Both the position numbers and the translations under genes were made by a program. Positions 1 through 6,968 of a DNA stretch of 9,520 bases are shown here, one piece after another (positions within the stretch are counted from its first letter, which is position 1; every line of letters starts with the position of its first letter). The stretch is from Promethearchaeota archaeon. GTDB lineage: Archaea > Asgardarchaeota > Lokiarchaeia > Sigyniarchaeales > SOKP01. Location of the stretch: assembly GCA_004524385.1 (NCBI GenBank), contig SDNM01000039.1:1-9520 (forward strand). The letters run 5' to 3'. The notes below the pieces were generated by a model that made no database searches, was not told the DNA's origin, and worked only from the letters and a program-made list of their open reading frames with translations.

Positions 1-48
1 AAATATCTCACTTTAGTTTTATAATTAATAATATTTTTTTAAAGATTT

Positions 49-768
49 TTATTTTGAGAACTTAACTGTAAATATGGATACTCCATAAACGAAAAGAAAT
101 AGTCCTAAAACCTTTAAGATAAGCGAAATAAAATAAATCAATATTCTAATCTGGGCTAATGCATTTAATATTAATTCTGCAGTAATTAAGGCTCCTAATA
201 TATATAAAATTATTCCGCTTCCCAATGTTATACTAGCGATACGATATGGTGAAGGTTTCCATGCAAGATAAAAAAAATAAATAGGTATCATTATTCCTAC
301 TATTAAGAATCTAAGATCAAAATAAGAAAGAATTTCAAAATCTTGAGAATTATTAACCGGATAAATAAATTGGATAATCCCGAAAATCATTATAAAATAT
401 GCTAATAAACCTTTTAATTTAAAATCAAATATTTTTAAATCAGTTATAAAGATAAAAACTGTAGCACCTATAGTATTAATTAACATAGCAATTTTCCAAA
501 CCATTAAATTAGGTATTTTATAATATATTTCAGAGTGAAATTTTGTAAGAAAGAAGTCAAAATAAAAAAACATAATTCTTGATATAAGCATACATAGAAC
601 AAAAATAAAAACTCCAAATATGAAACCAAAATGAAAAATACCCGCTTCTTTTTTTTGATAATAAATTTTTATTCCAAGAAATAAACAAAGAACTAACTTA
701 ACAACTATTAATATAATAGTTAGAACGAAAAAAATATTAAACTCTAAGTCGCTTATTTGTAGGAACAT
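49..768 (-). CDS. Seven-helix integral membrane protein, unknown function
   Basis: A 239-residue, very hydrophobic protein that I do not recognise. Predicted membrane segments lie at roughly residues 11-35, 43-68, 88-109, 114-136, 150-168, 175-201 and 205-235, which gives seven helices with short loops and almost no soluble part. There is no cleavable signal peptide, no transporter signature and no catalytic motif. Aromatic and Ile/Phe-rich helices with few charged residues make a sensor, scaffold or small-molecule-binding membrane protein more likely than an ion-coupled transporter, but that is only inference. The start at 768 is supported by a TATA-like stretch (about 782-792 on the minus strand) 14-25 bp upstream, which would give a leaderless or very short-leader mRNA. 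It lies 103 bp downstream of ftr on the same strand and could be read from that promoter too. Confidence 0.7.
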   Translation of the reverse strand: MFLQISDLEFNIFFVLTIILIVVKLVLCLFLGIKIYYQKKEAGIFHFGFIFGVFIFVLCMLISRIMFFYFDFFLTKFHSEIYYKIPNLMVWKIAMLINTIGATVFIFITDLKIFDFKLKGLLAYFIMIFGIIQFIYPVNNSQDFEILSYFDLRFLIVGIMIPIYFFYLAWKPSPYRIASITLGSGIILYILGALITAELILNALAQIRILIYFISLILKVLGLFLFVYGVSIFTVKFSK

Positions 769-871
769 GATTTCTCAAGAATTAAATATATAGATCATTT
801 AAAAAAATTTTCTAAAATTTACCAATGAAAAAGGAGACAATCATGCTAAATAAATAAAATCAAATAAAAAA

Positions 872-1798
872 TTAAGTAAAATACCTTTGTTTTAATCCTA
901 ATTCTCTCAAATAAATTTTAAATTTACCTAGCTTACCTCCGTAATTGCCAGAAGAAATTTTAATTAATCCCTCCATATCAATTATTCCTTGGATGGATTT
1001 TGACATAGCTTCTTTAATACTATCAATATCAATACCATTAAAGACAATTTCAGGGATAGATTTCACTCCCTCAGGAACTTTAAACTCCTCTAGAGATAGT
1101 TTATCTTTTAAAGTTGGACAGAACGGATGATTGGTTGATGGACCTATTTCTGGAAAGTTAGTTTCTGGTTTGGAACCCGCCGAACAAACATCAAAAGTCG
1201 TACAAACATTATCTATTTCAGCAATAATCTTTACTGCCTCTCTTCCTATCTTAATTCCAGAATTAACAGAATCGCAAAATAACCATAAATTTCCACCCAT
1301 TACTCCTTTTGCATAGGAGAGCTCTTGTTCAATTAAAAAATCGTATCCCATCATAATTGGAACAGAAATTAAATTACGTCCAAATTTTTCAATTATCTCT
1401 TCATATCCATCTCCACAATGCCCTACGTTATTCATCATATTAAATTTAGTTTCTATTTTGTTCGGGTATGAATCAAATACTGCAGTTGTTGGAACAACTA
1501 AGATTCCCTGCCGCATTCTTCTTCCAAGTTGATCATAGAATTTTGCTTGAGATTTTTTACCCGTTCCTGTAACCCATAATTGCACTATTGCTCCTAACCT
1601 GCCATCAATTGTATCTTTTTCAGATAACCATCTGACTATCCCACCTTCAGCATCTCCGAACACAGTAGAAGGTAAAGCAGTAAATGCATTCGCGGCTCTG
1701 TTTAAGAATTCCTGATCTTGAGCTGTTACCATTAATTGGACCACTAACCCTTCAAACGCTTCGCAGTAAGTATTTTCTACTATTGCCATTTTTTTCAT
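872..1798 (-). CDS. ftr: Formylmethanofuran:tetrahydromethanopterin N-formyltransferase
   Basis: Ftr (EC 2.3.1.101) is a soluble cytoplasmic enzyme that moves the formyl group between formylmethanofuran and tetrahydromethanopterin, the second step of the archaeal C1 (methyl-branch) pathway. The 308-residue product is close to the usual size of about 297. Family hallmarks are present in order: an N-terminal ENTYCEAFEG matching the EDTFAEAFEA-type start of methanogen Ftr, a GDGYEE block at 129-134, VPIMMGYDFLIEQ followed by GVMGGN at 165-170, STNHPFCPTL at 221-230, and the C-terminal ISSGNYGGKLGKFKIYLREL block at 281-300. The start may be Met1 (1798) or Met4 (1789); a TATA-like AT stretch at about 1802-1817 on the minus strand lies so close that a leaderless start at Met4 fits well. 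No fwd, mch, mtd or mer gene is adjacent, so it stands alone. Its presence does not by itself imply methanogenesis; Asgard and other archaea use it in the Wood-Ljungdahl pathway. Confidence 0.93.
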   Translation of the reverse strand: MKKMAIVENTYCEAFEGLVVQLMVTAQDQEFLNRAANAFTALPSTVFGDAEGGIVRWLSEKDTIDGRLGAIVQLWVTGTGKKSQAKFYDQLGRRMRQGILVVPTTAVFDSYPNKIETKFNMMNNVGHCGDGYEEIIEKFGRNLISVPIMMGYDFLIEQELSYAKGVMGGNLWLFCDSVNSGIKIGREAVKIIAEIDNVCTTFDVCSAGSKPETNFPEIGPSTNHPFCPTLKDKLSLEEFKVPEGVKSIPEIVFNGIDIDSIKEAMSKSIQGIIDMEGLIKISSGNYGGKLGKFKIYLRELGLKQRYFT

Positions 1799-1940
1799 TC
1801 AAATATATTTATTAAAATGATATTCCTAAGAAATATTACCAAGATTATTTCCATCAAATAAAAGATTAAAATTAAATACTTATTATAATCCTTTAATATT
1901 AATTTAATTATTAGTTATAAATCAATGGAGACTCAATTAA
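1799..1940. promoter_or_regulatory. Divergent intergenic promoter region (ftr / longin-like gene)
   Basis: A 142-bp, extremely AT-rich spacer between two divergent genes. On the minus side, the AATAAATATATTT-type stretch next to the ftr start is a plausible TATA box. On the plus side, several TATA-like stretches (about 1890-1920) precede a GGAG Shine-Dalgarno element at 1927-1930, ten bases before the ATG at 1941. In sequence this AT-rich, exact TATA positions are uncertain. Confidence 0.45.
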
Positions 1941-2867
1941 ATGCCAATCGGAATCTTTTTGTATGAAATTGAAAAATCATTTGGTCCTCAAATTATTGCT
2001 GATTATTATATAACTCAAGAAAAAGTAACACCTGAAATTTTAAAAATTTTCAATGAAAAACATATTAAAAAACATTTGGCTGACGCTACCCATAGGTTCG
2101 AGAGTTTTCTGTATTATTCCAGCCAGATAGAGGCTATTTCTAAAAAGAACAATTATTACTTAGGGTTTATCCTCAAAGAAGAGGAAGATCTTATCTCATT
2201 AAAGAGTATATTTGAGAAAATTGAGACCAAAATAGCACAAGATTTTACTCCAAAAGATAAAAAGAAGATAAAAACGCTTTTAAAAGATGTTTTAAATTCA
2301 ACGATAAGTCTCTTCGAAAAACTTAAGGAACCCATCATTATTAAAGATACTATAAATGAGAAAACAAAAAAAATGCTTGATGAGGGAAAATTACAAGAAG
2401 CAAGAGAATTAATAGACTTAGGAGAAAAAATTCCTGAAAAATTATCCACTGAAATAAAATTAGCAGAAGAAAGTCTAAAAGAATTAAATTATAAAAAAGC
2501 CAAAAAGAGTTATCTTAAGGCAGCTGACCTTGCAGGGCAAATTAGAGAAACTGAAATAGTTGATTTTTTAGAAAAAAAAGCTGAAAACGTAGGAAATATA
2601 CCTGATTTATTAAAAACTCGTGATGCGATAAATAAGGGAATAAGAAAAAAGTTAAAGGAATTAGAAGATATAAAACTGGAATACAAGATTTATGAAAACC
2701 TAATCCCTCTCATTGAAAAAAATATAAAGTTATCTTATTCTCTTGAGGATACTGATCAAATCAAAATATTAGAAAAATTGGTAAAGCTTTCTAATAGTGC
2801 TTCAAAAATTGCCCTTGATTTAAAAAAATTAGATGATAAAATTAAAAGTTTGTTGAAAAAGGTTTAA
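1941..2867 (+). CDS. Longin-like N-terminal domain protein with helical repeat C-terminus
   Basis: A 308-residue soluble protein with no clear named family. Residues 1-100 have the pattern of a longin-like fold: two strands (GIFLYEIE and PQIIADYYI), a helix (PEILKIFNEKHIKKHL), further strands (SQIEAIS and YYLGFIL) and a long helix (DLISLKSIFEKIETKIAQDF). Longin and roadblock domains are abundant in Asgard archaea, where they are thought to work with small GTPases. The rest is charged and almost wholly helical. Residues about 136-205 resemble TPR-like hairpins (MLDEGKLQEARELIDLGEKI, then LNYKKAKKSYLKAADLAGQI), and 225-308 looks like coiled coil. No signal peptide, membrane segment or catalytic motif is visible. 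The start has a GGAG ribosome site ten bases upstream. Its end lies 5 bp from the end of the convergent ATPase gene. I infer a scaffold or GTPase-regulating role; the longin assignment rests on secondary-structure reading only. Confidence 0.65.
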   Translation: MPIGIFLYEIEKSFGPQIIADYYITQEKVTPEILKIFNEKHIKKHLADATHRFESFLYYSSQIEAISKKNNYYLGFILKEEEDLISLKSIFEKIETKIAQDFTPKDKKKIKTLLKDVLNSTISLFEKLKEPIIIKDTINEKTKKMLDEGKLQEARELIDLGEKIPEKLSTEIKLAEESLKELNYKKAKKSYLKAADLAGQIRETEIVDFLEKKAENVGNIPDLLKTRDAINKGIRKKLKELEDIKLEYKIYENLIPLIEKNIKLSYSLEDTDQIKILEKLVKLSNSASKIALDLKKLDDKIKSLLKKV

Positions 2868-2872
2868 TCTTT

Positions 2873-4675
2873 TTAGTTTTGTTTATTTTCAGTATCGGAA
2901 GAAAATCCTTCTTCCTGAGATTCTTCAACTATAGGGGGCACGTAATCAGCTATATCATTCCATATTATTTTTACTATATCCCAACCCTCTTTTGTAGGAT
3001 ATTTTAAAGCGTTTTCTATTAAGCGCTCTCCAATTTCATTATTAATCTCAACTTTATATAGTCCCGGTGTGTTTTGCATCATCATCTCATATTTTGCTCC
3101 GCCGGTTCCTATTGGAACGATTAAGATACCCTCGCTAATAGCCTTTTCCCCAATTGCATCTTTAAGACGTTTAGCAGCGTAATATCCGGCGACTCCCGCA
3201 CTTCTCTCAAATGTTTTTATGGATGGAACCTCTAATCCCCATTTTTTACCTTCTGTTTCGATAAGTGCGGCTAAAGTTTGAGTTCTTTTACCAAGCATAA
3301 ATTTATATTCCATTTGAGTCTTGAAATCTTTTTCTTTTTCCTCTCCTACTTTTATTATACATTTTAAAGCAGCTCCAGCAACAGATTGAGGATTGACGTC
3401 TATTAAATATTCTTCCTCTGCTAAAATCTCTTCGATCTTTTTTCTAATTACTTCTCGAGGTTTGGAAAAGTCAATAATTTCTTCAGCCTCAGAGGGGGGT
3501 TTTGCAGTTGCTACGATTTCAACTCCAGCTTCCATAAGCTCTTCTATGGTCATCTCTTCCATAACTACTTTATCAATGAACTTTCTACAAAGTTTAATAG
3601 AATTCCTTGGATTTCCATTTGTCTTTTCAAAAATCATTTCTATTAATTTTTCGTTTAAAGGAAACAATGGATATAATGGAGGATTTAAATTATTATCGTC
3701 CCAGAAAGTTTCCATAGTTTTTGAGAAAAAGATCTTTAAATCATTCAAAGAAAATGGCTTCAATTCTTGTTCGGGTTCCATGCGCGATCTTAGTGGAGCA
3801 TCAGCAATTTCTAAAACTCTTGGCCAAATTTCTTTTAAAACGGCAATACCAATAACTAATCCTTTTACTTCATTATAAAGGCGCTTTAAAATCTCAAGTA
3901 ATTTCATCTCGGCTGCCTCACCGTGCATCCGATAGGGACTTTCAAGCTCGTCAAAATAAAGGATAAGAACGTCATCTAAATTTTCAGTAATTATTTTAAT
4001 CATAGCAAGGCATATATCATCTTCTTCAATAACGCTGTTAATTCCTAACTCCTTTAACTCTTCAGCTTCTAAATCTTCTCCAAGAAGCCATCTTTCTGCT
4101 AAAGCCTTTTTGTTTTTATCTAATTGATAAGTTACAAGTGCTTTAACGCAATCTGCAAAAATTCCTGGAAATTCACGAATACCCATTTGGATAACTTCGT
4201 CAATTTTAGGTTTTTGAAATAGTCCTTTCTTCTCGCCACCCCACTTTTTAATTAATTTCTCTGAAACACTGTTTAAAATTTCGGGGCCAACTTCCTCAAT
4301 AATACAAGTATAAACATGGAGTAGTACTCGAATACTTGCGGGTGGACTCGGAACATAGACTATTGTCCAATCAACGGGTTCGAATTTACTAATTTCAATT
4401 TCTTGGGATTCTTCAGTTTGAGCTAATTTTTTTCTATTTTCTCGCTCTTTATCTTTGAATGAGTGATACGCGTGAGTCTTTCCACTTCCCGCACTTCCTA
4501 AAATCGGGATCAATCTGCTAGATCGATCTCGATGTGTTTGGCGAACTAATCGATAAAATTCGCGATCTATAGAATTTCTCGGTCTAGCAATATCTATCTT
4601 ATCTGGGATATCGCCCCTACTTACGAAGTTTGAGAAAGGTATCATCGGTGCTTCTCTCAAAACATCCAAATACAT
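2873..4675 (-). CDS. Large AAA+/STAND-like P-loop ATPase with unassigned C-terminal region
   Basis: A 600-residue ATPase. Walker A is GSAGSGKT at 60-67; Walker B is LILYFDELE, with D242 and E243 as the catalytic acidic pair. A possible arginine-finger region LRSR is at 295-298, and NGNPRNSIKLCRKF (353-366) resembles the sensor-2 block of Orc1/Cdc6-like and STAND ATPases. Between Walker A and B lies a long, charged insert (about 75-230). No typical Orc1 winged-helix signature is evident. Residues about 425-580, after the ATPase module, form a separate region containing VNPQSVAGAALKCIIKVG and GILIVPIGTGGAKYE, which I cannot assign. The protein has no membrane helix. The start is the first in-frame ATG; the frame stays open 13 codons further upstream but holds no ATG, GTG or TTG. 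AT-rich sequence at about 4701-4712 on the minus strand could be its TATA box. It could be a DNA- or protein-remodelling ATPase; the substrate is unknown. Confidence 0.75.
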   Translation of the reverse strand: MYLDVLREAPMIPFSNFVSRGDIPDKIDIARPRNSIDREFYRLVRQTHRDRSSRLIPILGSAGSGKTHAYHSFKDKERENRKKLAQTEESQEIEISKFEPVDWTIVYVPSPPASIRVLLHVYTCIIEEVGPEILNSVSEKLIKKWGGEKKGLFQKPKIDEVIQMGIREFPGIFADCVKALVTYQLDKNKKALAERWLLGEDLEAEELKELGINSVIEEDDICLAMIKIITENLDDVLILYFDELESPYRMHGEAAEMKLLEILKRLYNEVKGLVIGIAVLKEIWPRVLEIADAPLRSRMEPEQELKPFSLNDLKIFFSKTMETFWDDNNLNPPLYPLFPLNEKLIEMIFEKTNGNPRNSIKLCRKFIDKVVMEEMTIEELMEAGVEIVATAKPPSEAEEIIDFSKPREVIRKKIEEILAEEEYLIDVNPQSVAGAALKCIIKVGEEKEKDFKTQMEYKFMLGKRTQTLAALIETEGKKWGLEVPSIKTFERSAGVAGYYAAKRLKDAIGEKAISEGILIVPIGTGGAKYEMMMQNTPGLYKVEINNEIGERLIENALKYPTKEGWDIVKIIWNDIADYVPPIVEESQEEGFSSDTENKQN

Positions 4676-4765
4676 TTCTTTATCGTCATCGCTTAATTCT
4701 GAGTAAATAAAATATCACCCGTTATTTTTTTTTTAACTTTTAATAATCAAGAATTAAATGGAAAA

Positions 4766-4799
4766 ATCTTTATTAACCTAAATTATCTTTATTAACCTA
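4766..4799. repeat. 15-bp tandem direct repeat upstream of hsp20
   Basis: The 15-mer ATCTTTATTAACCTA occurs exactly at 4766-4780 and again at 4785-4799, a 19-bp period with a 4-bp spacer. It lies about 10 bp upstream of the TATA-like element of the hsp20 operon, where archaeal activators often bind. The AACCTA part is not simple AT sequence, so two exact copies so close are unlikely to be chance. A regulator binding site is inference. Confidence 0.6.
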
Positions 4800-4805
4800 G
4801 ATGCT

Positions 4806-4832
4806 ATGTATTTAAACAAATTTAAAGTATTA
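4806..4832 (+). promoter_or_regulatory. Putative TATA element of the hsp20-PAP2 operon
   Basis: A TATTTAAA stretch at 4809-4816, followed by a second TTTAAA at 4821-4826, lies about 65 and 55 bp before the hsp20 ATG. Either would give a leader of about 30-40 nt, long enough to carry the AAGGTGA Shine-Dalgarno element at 4868-4874. Confidence 0.4.
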
Positions 4833-4880
4833 AAATTTAATGAAATTAAGATTATTAATAATGTTTTAAGGTGAAAATGC

Positions 4881-5522
4881 ATGCCAAGAGAAGATGATGA
4901 TGATGATTGGGACGACGATTATGACGATGATGATGATATGGGCGGACCATCTGATTTCTTTAAATTATTCGCAGATCCAAATAAACTCTTTAAATCTAAA
5001 CAATTTAAGAGGTTATTTAAAGAAATATTAGGGAAGATTTCAAAAGGTTTACCTCCTGAATTTCAAAAACTTTCTCCTGAGGATATCCAAAAAGAATTAA
5101 TAAAAAACAAAGATAAATTCGGTTTTCCATTTATGTATGGCTTCAATATTAATATTGGACCTGAAGGTAAGCCAAGAATTGATTCTTTCGGAAATATTAA
5201 ACCTAAACCATATTCAAGAGATCAAAAAGTTAAGGTCGATTCTACTAGAGAGCCATTAGTGGAAATCAATGAAGAAAGCGATAAACTTGTAATTATTGCT
5301 GAAATGCCAGGTGTAACTAAGAATGACGTTGAATTAAAAGCAACAACCCATTCTCTTACTATTTCGACCAAGTCGGATAGTATTGGAATAAAATATTTCA
5401 AAGAAATTGAGCTTCCCGCTGCAATTAATTCTGATTATGCTAAAGCTAGACTTCAGAACGGAATTTTAGAAGTTAAGTTAAAAAAAATTGATGAAAGGCA
5501 TACCAATATTCCCATAAGTTAA
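4881..5522 (+). CDS. Small heat-shock protein, Hsp20/alpha-crystallin family, poly-Asp N-terminus
   Basis: An ATP-independent holdase chaperone of 213 residues, longer than the usual 140-165. The alpha-crystallin domain spans about 120-205: REPLVEINEESDKLVIIAEMPGV is the typical first half and ARLQNGILEVKLKK the conserved late strand. The C-terminus ends in NIPIS, a canonical I-x-I anchor used for oligomer assembly. Ahead of the domain, GFNINIGPEGKPRIDSFGNIKP is characteristic of one archaeal Hsp20 subgroup. The N-terminus is odd: 13 of the first 19 residues are Asp, followed by a basic Lys/Phe-rich segment (27-52). A strong Shine-Dalgarno element, AAGGTGA at 4868-4874, sits six bases before the chosen ATG; the ATG at 4877 is out of frame. 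PAP2 follows after 27 bp, so the two are probably co-transcribed. Confidence 0.92.
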   Translation: MPREDDDDDWDDDYDDDDDMGGPSDFFKLFADPNKLFKSKQFKRLFKEILGKISKGLPPEFQKLSPEDIQKELIKNKDKFGFPFMYGFNINIGPEGKPRIDSFGNIKPKPYSRDQKVKVDSTREPLVEINEESDKLVIIAEMPGVTKNDVELKATTHSLTISTKSDSIGIKYFKEIELPAAINSDYAKARLQNGILEVKLKKIDERHTNIPIS

Positions 5523-5549
5523 AAGAACTTTCAAAATCGAGGAAAAAAT

Positions 5550-6557
5550 ATGGCAGAAGAAGAAATTCTATCTAAAAAAGCTTTAATTGTGATTTGTGTA
5601 ATTTCAATAATAATTATCATAGTAGGCATGATTTTATTAGCATTAGGATATAATAAAGCGTTTTACTTAAATTATACCTTGATTCAAGCGATTTTTAAAG
5701 TGATAACATATTTAGGTGAACCAGTTGTCTTCATTATTATTATTGCTATTTTTTATATCGTTTATGATAAGAAATTTGCTAAAAATCTCGCTTTTAGCCT
5801 ATTGCTCTCTGGGTATATTAATGAATTTGTGAAGGAGATATTTCAAGACTCTAGACCACCTGCAAATGCCGCTCCAGAAGAAGAATATGGATTTGTTGAA
5901 ACGTCATATGGATTCCCCTCTGGCCATACACAAACTGCCGTGACGACGTGGGGTTATATGGCATATGAGTTTAAAGACAAGCCTAAACCTTATATTGTCC
6001 CAATTATTCTTTCGGTTCTTATATTTTTAATCTCAATATCGAGAATTATCATAGGAGTTCACGATCTTCAAGATATAATTGGAGGATTTGCAATTGGGAT
6101 CTGTCTTTTAGTCGCATTTATTTATTTAGAACCTATCATTTCCCCTAAAATCAATAAACTTAGCTTAATAATAAAGATTTTAATTGCTGTCATTGTATCA
6201 GTATCAATATTCATAATTGGGACTTTATTGTTTCCTACAGCAGGACTTGGACTCGTCGATAATCCTCCTCTATATGCTGATGAAGGCTCTTTCGCTCTAG
6301 TAGGAGGTGCTATGTTAGGATTAAGCGTTGGATATCTGTTAGAAAACGAATATGTGAATTATAAACCTTCAGAATTAAATAAGAAACAAAAAATAATTAA
6401 CTTAACTATAGGCATTGTTTCATTACTAATAGTTTATTTATGTTTAGACCTGGTAGTTAGTGGAAACGTCGTTCTTAGATTTATAAGATACGCTATGATT
6501 TCGTTTATATTAACTTTTTTTGGCCCTGTTATGTTTAAAAAAATCAATCGAAAATAA
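5550..6557 (+). CDS. PAP2-family membrane phosphatase with extra C-terminal helices
   Basis: A type-2 phosphatidic acid phosphatase-like enzyme of 335 residues. All three catalytic motifs are intact: K95-x6-R102-P103 (KEIFQDSRP), P123-S-G-H126, and S164-R165-x5-H171-x3-D175 (SRIIIGVHDLQD). H171 is the expected nucleophile and H126 the acid. Such enzymes dephosphorylate lipid phosphates or polyprenyl diphosphates at the membrane. Helices lie at about 11-33, 50-71, 78-94, 128-140, 147-164, 174-193, 205-228, 246-264, 282-304 and 310-328. The last three or four lie beyond the normal PAP2 core of roughly 200 residues. A GAGG ribosome site at 5539-5542 is seven bases before the ATG. It follows hsp20 by 27 bp on the same strand, which suggests one operon and a link to heat or membrane stress. 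The substrate is not deducible; polyprenyl (dolichyl) diphosphate recycling or archaeal lipid turnover are candidates. Confidence 0.9.
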   Translation: MAEEEILSKKALIVICVISIIIIIVGMILLALGYNKAFYLNYTLIQAIFKVITYLGEPVVFIIIIAIFYIVYDKKFAKNLAFSLLLSGYINEFVKEIFQDSRPPANAAPEEEYGFVETSYGFPSGHTQTAVTTWGYMAYEFKDKPKPYIVPIILSVLIFLISISRIIIGVHDLQDIIGGFAIGICLLVAFIYLEPIISPKINKLSLIIKILIAVIVSVSIFIIGTLLFPTAGLGLVDNPPLYADEGSFALVGGAMLGLSVGYLLENEYVNYKPSELNKKQKIINLTIGIVSLLIVYLCLDLVVSGNVVLRFIRYAMISFILTFFGPVMFKKINRK

Positions 6558-6573
6558 ATTAATTAATTTTAAA

Positions 6574-6593
6574 TTTTCTTTTTTTTAAAAAAA
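6574..6593. terminator. Oligo-T terminator, possibly bidirectional
   Basis: A T-rich run (6574-6586, interrupted by one C) immediately followed by seven A (6587-6593) lies 17 bp after the PAP2 stop. Archaeal RNA polymerase terminates at U-runs, so the plus strand would end here. The A-run gives a T-run on the minus strand just past the possible small ORF at 6609-6764. Confidence 0.5.
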
Positions 6594-6608
6594 GTACTTA
6601 TCTTTTTT

Positions 6609-6764
6609 CTATTCCACAATTAGCGGATTTATATTGACCTCCTTTAAAAGAATACGTATAACTTTTTTTTTATCGCTTTCTAAAACATATTCATGGGGGA
6701 CAATGATTTTATTAATAAAAGTCTCAGGTCTATAGGGATGGCTCTGTACTTGTTCTAAAATCAT
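6609..6764 (-). CDS. Possible small protein, 51 residues
   Basis: An ATG-to-TAG frame of 51 codons in an otherwise gene-free gap. The product begins MILEQVQSHPYRPETF and ends KEVNINPLIVE. It is not low-complexity, and the stretch is richer in G and C than its flanks, as real coding sequence here tends to be. There is no Shine-Dalgarno element before the ATG, and an in-frame TGA sits four codons upstream, so this is the only start. A TATA-like AATATAAATATAA stretch lies on the minus strand roughly 55 bp upstream (about 6815-6830), and a minus-strand T-run follows the stop. I recognise no family; it could also be the remnant of a longer gene. Its coding status is uncertain. Confidence 0.35.
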   Translation of the reverse strand: MILEQVQSHPYRPETFINKIIVPHEYVLESDKKKVIRILLKEVNINPLIVE

Positions 6765-6912
6765 ATTAAAGAGTCAACATTGAGATGCAATTCTTACATA
6801 ATAACATGTGTAACTTATATTTATATTTTCTTATTATTCTTATGAAAAAAAAGAAAATTACTCTAATAGAGCTTCTTTGATAAAATCTTAATGTTTGAAT
6901 TAATTTGTCAAT

Positions 6913-6929
6913 TTCAAATAATATTTGAA
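6913..6929. repeat. 17-bp palindrome downstream of the marker-9 gene
   Basis: TTCAAATA-A-TATTTGAA, eight-base arms around one central base, 40 bp past the 3' end of the marker-9 gene. The loop is too small for a good hairpin, so it is better read as a protein-binding dyad or a chance AT palindrome. Confidence 0.35.
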
Positions 6930-6968
6930 GAATTCGTTAAATTTGGAGAAATTTTTAAATATTAAAAT

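Larger units (their letters stand above)
6558..6968. other. 411-bp gap without a confident gene
   Basis: This stretch between PAP2 and the marker-9 gene holds the T-run terminator (6574-6593), the possible 51-codon ORF (6609-6764), very AT-rich sequence about 6800-6870, and a 17-bp perfect palindrome at 6913-6929. I see no RNA gene or mobile element in it. Confidence 0.6.

Noticed and set aside
834..858. Ribosome-site-like GGAG followed by ATG and a four-codon frame on the plus strand
   Set aside because: Too short to be a gene, in an AT-rich spacer, with nothing downstream to regulate on that strand.
945..1316. Two plus-strand 61-codon frames
   Set aside because: They lie opposite ftr, whose protein is clearly recognisable.
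2156..2449. 97-codon minus-strand frame
   Set aside because: Shadow of the longin-like gene; serine/phenylalanine-rich product typical of antisense of Lys/Glu-rich coding sequence.
3393..3878. 161-codon plus-strand frame
   Set aside because: Opposite the ATPase gene, which has clear Walker motifs; the product is serine-rich antisense noise.
2873..4675. Canonical Orc1/Cdc6 replication initiator
   Set aside because: The ATPase motifs are similar, but the long insert and unassigned C-terminal region do not fit, and no origin-box repeats were seen nearby.
6637..6644. Perfect Shine-Dalgarno AAGGAGGT on the minus strand
   Set aside because: It falls inside the possible small ORF (Lys-Glu-Val codons), and no ATG with an open frame follows at suitable spacing.
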